A stretch of DNA of 46,026 nucleotides from Massilia sp. Mn16-1_5 (lineage in GTDB: Bacteria; Pseudomonadota; Gammaproteobacteria; Burkholderiales; Burkholderiaceae_D), in assembly GCF_004798585.1 (NCBI RefSeq), contig NZ_PPXQ01000027.1:1-46026 (forward strand), read 5' to 3'. How positions within the stretch are numbered: the first letter of the stretch is position 1; each line of letters opens with the position of its first letter. Below, in pieces: positions 35,388 through 43,235 of this stretch. The notes under the pieces are model-generated. The model worked only from the letters and a program-made list of their open reading frames with translations, searched no databases and was not told the DNA's origin. The position numbers and the translations under genes were made by a program.

Positions 35388-38300
35388 TTACTCGTTGTCG
35401 ACAACAACCATATTATCCGTTGGCTTCTTGTCTATCAGCTTGTGGTCCGGGTCGATGCCGGCCCGTCCCGGACGGCCTGTCACGACAAAGCTCAAAGTCT
35501 GGTTCTTGCTTGTGACCAGGCGCCGTTCGCGCAGCAGCGGATTGCCTGCACGGTCGTCGACGCCGAATTCGATATAGTCGGCCAGCGGCAGATCCTGTTC
35601 GCCCGAGGCGCCGGCGCGCAGCTTGGCGGCGCTGGCGCGCAGCGTGACTTCGAAGCGGCCGTCGGCCAGCGGGCGGGCGACAGCGCTATCGGCGCGGTTC
35701 TCGTACAGAACGATGTCCTCGAACAGGTCGCGCACCAGGTAGGCCTTGTCCGGCGGCGCCACCGCGCGCAAGGCCGCCGCCAGCGTCGCCATGTCGGACG
35801 GCTTGGGACCGGTGCGCGCCGCCAGGTTGCGCAGCACGCCGTTCACCCGTTCTTCGCCCAGCACGTCCTGCAGCAGGTAGAGCGCCAGTCCGCCCTTGCT
35901 GCGGCGTAGCCAGGTCTCGTCCACGTAGTCGAGCAGGGGCCGTTCGCGACTGGCGGACAGTGCGCGGCCGACCAGGTAGGAGCGCATGTCCTCGCGCAGG
36001 TAGCGCCGCATCGCCGCGCTACCGGCCGTGCGGCGCACCGCCATCAGCGCCGTGTATTCGGCCAGGGTATCGGCCAGCAGGGCGCCGCCCGGCTGGCGCG
36101 CCCACCATTGGTGCGCGGTGGTGTAGGCCGCCGTGTAGAGAGGGTAATCGATGCTGCCGCCGCTCTTGCCGTCGGCACGCGCAATGAAGGCGCCGTGCTC
36201 CGGCAGGGCCAGCATGCCGGGGAAGGCCTGCGCCCGCCCGCTCTGGCGCGGCGTCTCGACCAGGCGCAGGTCGTGCTGGCCGTAGGGGCCGAACTGGCGC
36301 GTGCCGTAGTCGAGGGCGGCGCTGGCGCCGCGCAGCAGGCGTTCGACGTTGGCCTCGTGGCCGGGCGTGAAATAGGCGTCGATGGCGACGTCCTGCCAGC
36401 GCTCGTGGCGTACCGCATAGCGCGCCGAGGCGATCGCGTATTCGATGGGCATGGCGCCGTCGGAGCGGTAGTGGAAGTAGCGCCGCTCGCTGGCGATCCA
36501 CTCGCGTTCCAGGGTGCCGGGCGCCACCGCCACCTGGTCGACGGCGGTGCCGATGACGGCGCTGAAGGCGATCTGTCCGGCCGGCGCCGCAACCGGCGCG
36601 GTCCTGCGCGGCAGGCCATGGCGGCGGCGGTCGCGCGGATCGATCAGTTCGGCCGCGGCCTGGTAACCGATGCGCGGCAGCGCCTCGCTGGTGAGATAGC
36701 TGCCGTTCGCGCTCACCGGCGTATCGCTGCCGATGCCGAGCAGGCCGCCCGGTGCCGCGCTCAGTTCGAAGGCCAGCGCCATGCGTGCACCCGGCGCCAG
36801 CGGCCGCGCCAGGCGGTAGTGGAAGAAGCCGCGTTCGCGGTCGCTGGTAATGAGCCTGGCCGGCTGCGACAGGCGGCTTGCGATGTCCATGCCCGGCTGC
36901 TGGTACAGGATCAGGTCGGACAGCGGCGCGCCGCTGCGGTTCTCAAACTGGTAATGGCCCTGCACCGCCAGGGTGCGGCTGCGCGGATACAGGTCGACGC
37001 GCAGGTCGACGGTGGTCAGTTGCGGCTGCGGCAGCCGGGCGTAGCGGCGATACAGGGTTTCGTAGGCGGCGCTGCGCGCTTCCAGCGCACGCGCCGTGCG
37101 GTAGTTGCCGGCCACGTCCAGCTCGTACCAGAGCAGGGCGCCGGTCGCGGCGAACACCAGCAGGCCGGTGCCGAAGGCGGCGAGGATGGGCAGAGTCAGG
37201 CTCTGGCGCGCCAGGCGCAGGCGGCTGCGCAGTTCGGCGTTCACGCCGCGCGGCCACAGCACCACGGCGGCGACCAGCAGCATCAGGGCGGCACCGCCCC
37301 AGTACAGCAGCAGCATGCGTTCGCGCAGCAGCTGGTAGCCGTAGCCGTTCATGGTCGAGTAGTCGAGCTGCGGGAAGCTGGCGTAGACCAGCAGCGGATG
37401 GTCGTAGCCGCGTCCCTGCAGCGCGATGGCCGCCACCACCAGGACCACGAGCAGGGCGTAGCCGAGGTATTTGCGGCCGCACAGCGCCTGCACCGCGACC
37501 GCCAGCACGGCCAATAACACGTATTGCGGCAGCAGGATCGTGAACAGGGTCTGCAGGTACAGGCCCGGCTCCAGCCCGAAATAACCGCGCAGCAGCTGGC
37601 ACAGCATCGCGGTAAGCATCGCGCCGAACAGCAGCAGCGCCTGGATCGCCACCAGGGCCAGGGTTTTTGCCAGCGGCGCCAGCCAGCCCGGCACCGGCAG
37701 CACGTCGAACAGCTGGCCGGTTCCCGCATCGCGTTCGCGCCACACCAGCTGGCCCGCATACAGGGCGGTGACGACCAGGATGTAGGTCGAGAACACGGCG
37801 CCGACCAGTTCGAGCATCTGCCAGGTGACGGGATAGGTGCGCGCGCCGTGCAGGTGGCCGAGGTCGAAGCTGCCGACCGCGATCAGGGCCATGCCGGCCA
37901 GCGCGATCAGTGCGAAGGGAAGCGTCGCCACCGACTGGCGCAGGTGCAGCGCCGCTTCCTGCGCCAGCAGCCGGGTGAGGCTGCGCCGCGCGAAGTCGGG
38001 CCGTTCGCGCGTATTCACCGCGGCCTGCGACAGGACCGGTGCGGCGTCGCTCGGGCCGCGCGGCTCGAAGCCGCGCGACTCCAGCAGCCCCACCAGGTGG
38101 AAGCGCCAGTAGCCGAGCAGCAGGACGACGAGACCGAAGCCGCACCAGATCAGGCGGTTGGCCAGGTACACGCCCTCGAGCAGGACCGGACGCGCGTTGC
38201 GTTCGGCGGTCGGCCAGTATTCGGTCAGGCGCAGCAGCGACGTGGTGGCGAAGGGATCGATCAGCGCGGCCAGGGTTTTATAGTCGAAGTCGCGCGCCAG

Positions 38301-38900
38301 AGAAGGCGCGATCGTGTAGCCGACCATCAGGACGATGCTGGCGACGTAGACCGGCAGCATGCGCCGCGTCAGCGCCGCCAGCACGTAGAAGATCGCGCCG
38401 AAGATGAACAGGTTGGGCAACAGCGTGAGCAGCCAGGGCAGGACGTAGGCCTGCACGCTGGCGGCGCCGACACGTTCGGCGTCGATGCCCGGCAACAGGC
38501 TGCCGAGCCAGGCGCCGAACGGGATCGCGGCGAACAGGAAGGCCAGCGCCAGCCAGGCGCCGAGGAAGCGCCCGAACACATAGGCCGCTTTCGAAATCGG
38601 CGCACTGAAGAAGAAGTGGTGCATGCCGTGCTCGAAGTCCTGCTGGACCGAGCGTCCCATGATGGCCGCCATCACGACGACGGCCGGACAGCCGAGGAAG
38701 GCGACCGACAGCGCCACCTGGCGTGGCCCGTCGATCAGCACCCGGGTGCCGAAGGCGACGACGTTATCCTTGAAGACACCGCCGGCGGCGGCCGTCCACA
38801 GCATCGCCAGGGCGATGAAGGCAAACAAGATGAGCCAGGTCGAAACCTGCCTGAAGCGCCCGCGCAGTTCGAAGCGGACGATGGAAAGCAGCGCGGCCAT
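35388..38900 (-). CDS. ABC-2 permease fused to an M1-aminopeptidase-like domain
   Basis: This 1170-residue membrane protein has two halves of about six membrane helices each (1-270 and about 310-560), a further helix near 590, and a large C-terminal extracytoplasmic region (about 610-1170) related to M1 metallopeptidases. The M1 signature should be HExxH(W) followed by a Glu. Here it reads Tyr926-Thr-Thr-Ala-His930-QWW, and the downstream ligand region is LLADTLAEYTALM. The first zinc His and the catalytic Glu are both lost, so peptidase activity is very unlikely. The upstream MLALPEHGAFIA stretch resembles the substrate-binding region of the family. The gene follows its ATPase by 3 bases. 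NCBI names such fusions ABC permease/M1 aminopeptidase; the cargo is unknown. Confidence 0.9.
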   Translation of the reverse strand: MAALLSIVRFELRGRFRQVSTWLILFAFIALAMLWTAAAGGVFKDNVVAFGTRVLIDGPRQVALSVAFLGCPAVVVMAAIMGRSVQQDFEHGMHHFFFSAPISKAAYVFGRFLGAWLALAFLFAAIPFGAWLGSLLPGIDAERVGAASVQAYVLPWLLTLLPNLFIFGAIFYVLAALTRRMLPVYVASIVLMVGYTIAPSLARDFDYKTLAALIDPFATTSLLRLTEYWPTAERNARPVLLEGVYLANRLIWCGFGLVVLLLGYWRFHLVGLLESRGFEPRGPSDAAPVLSQAAVNTRERPDFARRSLTRLLAQEAALHLRQSVATLPFALIALAGMALIAVGSFDLGHLHGARTYPVTWQMLELVGAVFSTYILVVTALYAGQLVWRERDAGTGQLFDVLPVPGWLAPLAKTLALVAIQALLLFGAMLTAMLCQLLRGYFGLEPGLYLQTLFTILLPQYVLLAVLAVAVQALCGRKYLGYALLVVLVVAAIALQGRGYDHPLLVYASFPQLDYSTMNGYGYQLLRERMLLLYWGGAALMLLVAAVVLWPRGVNAELRSRLRLARQSLTLPILAAFGTGLLVFAATGALLWYELDVAGNYRTARALEARSAAYETLYRRYARLPQPQLTTVDLRVDLYPRSRTLAVQGHYQFENRSGAPLSDLILYQQPGMDIASRLSQPARLITSDRERGFFHYRLARPLAPGARMALAFELSAAPGGLLGIGSDTPVSANGSYLTSEALPRIGYQAAAELIDPRDRRRHGLPRRTAPVAAPAGQIAFSAVIGTAVDQVAVAPGTLEREWIASERRYFHYRSDGAMPIEYAIASARYAVRHERWQDVAIDAYFTPGHEANVERLLRGASAALDYGTRQFGPYGQHDLRLVETPRQSGRAQAFPGMLALPEHGAFIARADGKSGGSIDYPLYTAAYTTAHQWWARQPGGALLADTLAEYTALMAVRRTAGSAAMRRYLREDMRSYLVGRALSASRERPLLDYVDETWLRRSKGGLALYLLQDVLGEERVNGVLRNLAARTGPKPSDMATLAAALRAVAPPDKAYLVRDLFEDIVLYENRADSAVARPLADGRFEVTLRASAAKLRAGASGEQDLPLADYIEFGVDDRAGNPLLRERRLVTSKNQTLSFVVTGRPGRAGIDPDHKLIDKKPTDNMVVVDNE

Positions 38901-38903
38901 CGT

Positions 38904-39797
38904 TCAGCAGTTCCCGGCCTGGAACTCGTGGCGGCCGGCGATGGTGGCGAAATACACATCCTCGAGGCTGGCCTGGGTTTCCTCGAAGCCCATGCCCGGA
39001 TCGTTTTCGGCATACACGTGGATCAGGGTGCGGCCGGTGCGCAGGCGCGTCGAGATCACCGTGTGCTGCTTCTGGAACAGCGGCAGGTCCGCCTTGTCGA
39101 CGAAGCGCGCCCAGATGTGCGGCTCGATGTCGTCGATCAGGCGCGCCGGCTCGCCGCACAGCAGCACGCGGCCCTTGTTGATGATCGCCATGTTGGCGCA
39201 CAAATCCGCCACGTCGGACACGATGTGGGTCGACAGCAGCACCGTCTTGTCGGCGCCGATGTCGGACAGCAGGTTATGGAAGCGCACCCTTTCCTGCGGA
39301 TCGAGGCCGGCGGTGGGCTCGTCGACGATGATCAGTTGCGGGTCGCCGATCAGGGCTTGCGCGACGCCGAAGCGCTGGCGCATGCCGCCCGAGAAGGTGC
39401 CCAGCTTCTGGTGGCGCACTTCGAACAAATTGGTCTGCTGGAGCAGGCCGTCCACCACTTCGCGCCGCCGCCCCTTGCTGGCGATGCCTTTCAATTGGGC
39501 GAAATGGTCGAGCAGCTCGTAGGCGGTGACCTTCGGGTAGACGCCGAAATCCTGCGGCAGGTAGCCGAGCATGCGGCGCACTTCGTCCTTTTCGTCGAGG
39601 ACGTCGATATCGTCGAGGAAGACCGAGCCGGCATCGCATTCCTGCAGCGTGGCGAGGATGCGCATCAGGGTCGACTTGCCGGCGCCGTTCGGCCCCAGCA
39701 GGCCGAACATCCCCGGCGGGATGTTCAGCGTGACCTTGTCCAGGGCGACCACGCCGTTGGCGTAGGTCTTGGACAAATTGCGGATGCGTAATTCCAT
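38904..39797 (-). CDS. ABC transporter ATP-binding protein (ABC-2 type)
   Basis: This 297-residue ATPase drives the fused permease/M1-like partner. The Walker A is GPNGAGKST (35-43), the Q-loop is LGYLPQDFG, the signature reads FSGGMRQR, the Walker B is LIIVDEPTAGLD, and the switch His is in LLSTHIVSD. About 70 C-terminal residues form a domain typical of ABC-2 exporters. I chose ATG at 39797 (MELRIRNLSKTYAN), supported by GGAG six bases upstream; the long open frame to 40136 crosses the coq7 start region. It and the permease gene form a two-gene operon. The promoter must lie in the gap shared with coq7. Confidence 0.95.
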   Translation of the reverse strand: MELRIRNLSKTYANGVVALDKVTLNIPPGMFGLLGPNGAGKSTLMRILATLQECDAGSVFLDDIDVLDEKDEVRRMLGYLPQDFGVYPKVTAYELLDHFAQLKGIASKGRRREVVDGLLQQTNLFEVRHQKLGTFSGGMRQRFGVAQALIGDPQLIIVDEPTAGLDPQERVRFHNLLSDIGADKTVLLSTHIVSDVADLCANMAIINKGRVLLCGEPARLIDDIEPHIWARFVDKADLPLFQKQHTVISTRLRTGRTLIHVYAENDPGMGFEETQASLEDVYFATIAGRHEFQAGNC

Positions 39798-39990
39798 GCG
39801 GACTCCAGGTGAACTTTTGCATGGCGCATTTTTCGTTTCCGCCAAGCCTTTTTTGACGCCTGCATTGTATGCCCTAATGGCTGACTCGGGCGGACCCGTG
39901 CGACGCACGGTGCGAACGGCCGGCCAGAGTGCAGAAAAGCGGGAGCAGGCGTCCAGTCCCAGCTGCGCGGCAGAGGGCAAGCACGGCGCA

Positions 39991-39996
39991 TATAAT
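39991..39996 (+). promoter_or_regulatory. Putative -10 element of coq7
   Basis: A perfect TATAAT lies 28 bases before the coq7 ATG, in the context GCATATAATGTGG. The -35 region at normal spacing (CGGCAG) is a poor match. Transcription would leave a leader of about 20 bases. Confidence 0.5.
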
Positions 39997-40023
39997 GTGG
40001 TTTTCCCGCGACGAAAGAACTTT

Positions 40024-40668
40024 ATGCGAGCCCATCCTTTCATCAGTCCACTCGACGACCTGATCGTCGGCTTCGACAAGGCCTTGCGCGTCGTCGGCGG
40101 CGTGGCCTCGGCGTCGCGCGCCAACCCGGCAGCCAATACCGTCGATTGCGAACTCGACGAGCGCGAGCAGCGCCACAGCGCCGGCCTGATGCGCGTGAAC
40201 CACGTCGGCGAAGTCTGCGCCCAGGCGCTCTACGATTCGCAGGCGCGCCACGCGCAGAGCCCGGGCATGCGCGCCCAGTTCGAGCAGGCCGGGCGCGAAG
40301 AAGAAGACCACCTGGCCTGGACCGCCCAGCGCCTGTCCGAACTCGGCTCGCAGCCGAGCGTATTGAATCCGCTCTGGTATGCCGGCGCCTACGCGATGGG
40401 CACGATCGCCGCCAAGCTGGGCGACGCGCGCAGCCTCGGCTTCGTGGTCGAGACCGAGCGCCAGGTCGAAGCCCACCTGAACAGCCACCTCGAGACGCTG
40501 CCTGCCGGCGACGCCAAGTCGCGCGCGATCGTGGAACAGATGCGCCAGGATGAAGTCGCCCACGGCGACGCCGCCCAATCGTTGGGCGCGGCCGAGATGC
40601 CGGTGCCGGTCAAGCTGGCGATGCGGGCGATGGCCAAGGTCATGACGACCACGGCGTATTATTTATAA
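40024..40668 (+). CDS. coq7: Demethoxyubiquinone hydroxylase Coq7
   Basis: Coq7 hydroxylates 2-polyprenyl-3-methyl-6-methoxybenzoquinol, the penultimate step of ubiquinone synthesis. This 214-residue diiron protein has the ligand motifs RVNHVGEVCAQALY (Glu, His), REEEDHLAWT, VETERQVEAHL and RQDEVAHGDAA. These are the two ExxH pairs and the two extra Glu that hold the iron atoms. I chose ATG at 40024 (MRAHPFISPLDD); the frame reaches back to 39769 over the ABC gene, so that extension is not real. The gene stands alone, with its own -10 and a repeat element after it. Confidence 0.94.
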   Translation: MRAHPFISPLDDLIVGFDKALRVVGGVASASRANPAANTVDCELDEREQRHSAGLMRVNHVGEVCAQALYDSQARHAQSPGMRAQFEQAGREEEDHLAWTAQRLSELGSQPSVLNPLWYAGAYAMGTIAAKLGDARSLGFVVETERQVEAHLNSHLETLPAGDAKSRAIVEQMRQDEVAHGDAAQSLGAAEMPVPVKLAMRAMAKVMTTTAYYL

Positions 40669-40700
40669 GTAAAAGCAGCGGCCAACGCGATGCAAACATC

Positions 40701-40775
40701 CGCGCGGGCATGCCCGCCCTACGGTGCGCAACAGTCCGTGGCCGTCGCGTAACGTAGGGCGGGCATGCCCGCGCG
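40701..40775. repeat. Perfect 23-bp inverted repeat, REP-like
   Basis: The 23 bases at 40701-40723 are the exact reverse complement of those at 40753-40775, with 29 bases between. Each arm contains CGTAGGGCGGGC and is itself partly palindromic around gggcatgccc. The element lies between the convergent coq7 and OsmC-family genes. Its CGTAGGG core matches that of the element at 4888-4970, suggesting one dispersed family. Confidence 0.85.
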
Positions 40776-40807
40776 TTCGTGCCGGTGCATACCCGGGCGT
40801 CTCATTA

Positions 40808-41233
40808 CTACGCGGTTTCGACGATCTCGACCGAATGCGTGATTTCCACCGTCGCCGCCAGCATGATGGAAGCCGAGCAGTACTTCTCGTGCGACAGTTT
40901 TACAGCACGCTCCACGGCCGCCGGTTTCAGGTTCTTTCCCGTCACCACGAAGTGGAAGTTAATCTTGGTGAATACCTTCGGGTCCGTCTCGGCCCGTTCG
41001 GCCTGCAGGGTGACGTCGCAGCCGAGCACGTTCTCGCGGCCGCGCTTCAAGATCAGGACCACGTCGTAGGCGGTGCAGCCGCCGGTGCCGACCAACACCA
41101 TCTCCATCGGCCGCGGAGCCAGGTTGTGGCCGCCGCCTTCGGGCGCGCCATCCATCGCCACCATGTGGCCCGATCCGGTCTGGGCGCGAAAACTCATGCC
41201 CGAGGGGCCGTTCCAGCTGACTTTGACTTCCAT
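40808..41233 (-). CDS. OsmC family protein (YhfA-like)
   Basis: This 141-residue OsmC-fold protein has two cysteines at the family positions: Cys53 in LVGTGGCTAYDV and Cys119 in HEKYCSASIM. The N-terminal MEVKVSW and the GGHNLAPRPMEMVLV segment place it in the YhfA-like branch and not with Ohr. A thiol-dependent peroxidase activity is possible but not shown for this branch. The start has GGAG seven bases upstream. It lies alone between the REP-like element and the NatAB-type operon. It is a distant paralogue of ohr at 30423-30848. Confidence 0.9.
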   Translation of the reverse strand: MEVKVSWNGPSGMSFRAQTGSGHMVAMDGAPEGGGHNLAPRPMEMVLVGTGGCTAYDVVLILKRGRENVLGCDVTLQAERAETDPKVFTKINFHFVVTGKNLKPAAVERAVKLSHEKYCSASIMLAATVEITHSVEIVETA

Positions 41234-41296
41234 GTACGTTCTCCGCGCTAAAAGGCTTATTGTAGGACAGCCCCGGCCGGTGTGCCGGGCAGGCCC

Positions 41297-42481
41297 TTAT
41301 ACCGCCAGCACGTAGCGCTCGCTCTTCATGCGCCAGCTGGCAAAAGCAACGATGGCCAGCGTCGGCAGTGCCGCGCTGAGGAAGGTCAGCACATAGGGCA
41401 AGGTACCGACGTCGACGCCCTTCGACACTTCGCGCAGCAGCGTCTGGTTCGACAGCATCGGCACCGCGTACATCCAAAGCGAGGTTTTCAGTTCCATCAT
41501 CGAGACCACGACGCCCGGCAGCATCGGCAGCAGCAGCACGAAGCTCAGGGTGCTCTGCGCTTCCTTGAACGACTTGGCGTTCATGGCCAGCGCAATCTGC
41601 AGCGCCGCCGCGAGCAGCGCCAGCGGCAGCCCGACCACGCAGATCAGGGTGATGTCGAGCCAGTTCAGGCTCCACGACATGCCCAGTTCTTCCAGCGGCA
41701 ACCAGCCCAGGACCACGTGCGCGAGCAGCAGTTCGAGCGTGAGGCCGGCCAGGGCCAGGGTGCCGGCCATCAGCCACTTGCCGGTGACGATTTCCCAGGC
41801 CCGCGCCGGCTGCGCCATCAGCACTTCCATCGAGCGCCGTTCGCGCTCGCCGGCGGTGCTGTCCACGGCCGCCGACATGCCGCAGAAGAAGGCCGGGAAG
41901 AACAGCATGCTGAGCATGCCGCCGATCAGGCCCGCCGAGCGCGAGGCATTGGTGCCGGTGTCGTAGCGCTGCACCTGGATCGGCGCCAGCGTCGCCGGCG
42001 ACACGCCGTGCGCCAGCAGGCGCGCGCTGGCCACGTTGCTGCCATAGGCCTCGAGCACGTCCTCGACTTCGCGCCGCTGCCCGTTCTTTTCGGCGGCCGA
42101 GTCGTACCACAGCTCGATGCGCGCGGGCCGCATTGCCGCGTAGTTCTCGGTGAATTTGTCGGACAGGCGCAGCACGCCCACGACCTTGCCCTTCTGGAGC
42201 AGGGCTTCGATGGCCGGCTCGTCCAGCGGGGCGCTCTCGCGCACCGTGATGTTCTTCTGCTTGAGCTGGGCCATCAGGGTCGGGGCCTGGCTGGCGCCGA
42301 TCACCGCCAGCTCGATGCCTTCGCGTTCGGAGCGGGTGGCGCGGTCGATCAGCTGCTGCATCAGGATGCCGAACATCACCGGATACATTACCGTGAACAG
42401 CACCAGCAGGCCGACGGTGCGTTTTTCGCGCAGGGTCTCGCGCATCTCCTTGAGGAAGACGATCAGGAAGGCCGGCTTCAT
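41297..42481 (-). CDS. ABC-2 type permease (NatB-like)
   Basis: This 394-residue membrane protein has one N-terminal helix (about 22-42: VGLLVLFTVMYPVMFGILMQ), an extracytoplasmic domain of about 150 residues, and five or so C-terminal helices. The family-typical segment GERERRSMEVLMAQPARAWEIVTGKWL is present. This is the NatB/DrrB-like arrangement, exporting sodium, drugs or lipids in relatives; the substrate here is unknown. I chose ATG at 42481, which overlaps the stop of the upstream ATPase gene (ATGA). The operon order is hydrolase, ATPase, permease. Confidence 0.92.
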   Translation of the reverse strand: MKPAFLIVFLKEMRETLREKRTVGLLVLFTVMYPVMFGILMQQLIDRATRSEREGIELAVIGASQAPTLMAQLKQKNITVRESAPLDEPAIEALLQKGKVVGVLRLSDKFTENYAAMRPARIELWYDSAAEKNGQRREVEDVLEAYGSNVASARLLAHGVSPATLAPIQVQRYDTGTNASRSAGLIGGMLSMLFFPAFFCGMSAAVDSTAGERERRSMEVLMAQPARAWEIVTGKWLMAGTLALAGLTLELLLAHVVLGWLPLEELGMSWSLNWLDITLICVVGLPLALLAAALQIALAMNAKSFKEAQSTLSFVLLLPMLPGVVVSMMELKTSLWMYAVPMLSNQTLLREVSKGVDVGTLPYVLTFLSAALPTLAIVAFASWRMKSERYVLAV

Positions 42482-43209
42482 GCTGCGATCCCTTCTTCGC
42501 CGACCAGGCTGACGAAGGCGTCTTCCAGGTTCTGGATGCCGGTGCGCCGGCACAGCTCGTGCGGCGTGCCCTGGGCTACCGTGTGGCCCTTGGCGATCAC
42601 GATCACGTCGTCGCACAGGTGCGTCACTTCCTGCATCACGTGGGTGGCCATGATGACGCAGCAGCCGTCTTCGCGCAGGCTTGACAAGGCGCGCCGCAGC
42701 GCGCGCGTGCTCATTACGTCGAGGCCGCGGCTCGGTTCGTCGAGCAGCAGGTTGCGCGGGCGGTGCAGCAGAGTGCGCGCCAGCGCCACCTTGATGCGCT
42801 GTCCTTGCGAGAAGCCCTTGGTGCGGCGCTCGAGGATGTCGTCCATCGACAGCAGGTCCGAGACTTCGTCGATGCGGCTTTTGAGCGCCGCGCCGCCCAT
42901 GCCGTTCAGTTCCCCGAAATAGCTCAGGTATTCGCGCGTGGACAGGCGCTCGTAGAGGCCGAACTGGTCGGTCAGGAAACCGATGTTGCGGCGCACCGCG
43001 AGCGGATCGCGTTCCGGGTCGACGCCGTCGATGGCGATGGTCCCGTGGTCGCGCTTGAGCAGGCCGACCAGGGTGCGCAGCAGCGTCGTCTTGCCGGCGC
43101 CGTTGGGGCCGAGCAGGGCCGTGATCTGGCCGTCGCGCGCGCTGAAGCTGACGCCGCCGAGGGCCTGGACGTCGCCGAACTGCTTACGTACATCGTGAAC
43201 ATTAATCAT
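42478..43209 (-). CDS. ABC transporter ATP-binding protein (NatA-like)
   Basis: The 243-residue ATPase has Walker A GPNGAGKTT (34-42), a Q-loop in NIGFLTDQFGLYERLSTREY, a slightly altered signature FSQGQRIKVALA (for LSGGQ) and Walker B LLLDEPSRGLDV with switch His in MATHVMQ. These fit the NatA group. Start ATG 43209 follows the hydrolase stop by 26 bases; GAG lies seven bases upstream. The stop overlaps the permease start. The ATPase therefore sits in the middle of a three-gene operon. Confidence 0.94.
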   Translation of the reverse strand: MINVHDVRKQFGDVQALGGVSFSARDGQITALLGPNGAGKTTLLRTLVGLLKRDHGTIAIDGVDPERDPLAVRRNIGFLTDQFGLYERLSTREYLSYFGELNGMGGAALKSRIDEVSDLLSMDDILERRTKGFSQGQRIKVALARTLLHRPRNLLLDEPSRGLDVMSTRALRRALSSLREDGCCVIMATHVMQEVTHLCDDVIVIAKGHTVAQGTPHELCRRTGIQNLEDAFVSLVGEEGIAA

Positions 43210-43235
43210 CTTAAACTCGTCATAAGAGACTCGAT

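Noticed and set aside
36108..39791. Plus-strand frames opposite the permease/M1 gene and its ATPase
   Set aside because: Biased composition (Arg, Gln, Gly, His, Asp) and no start signals; antisense shadows.
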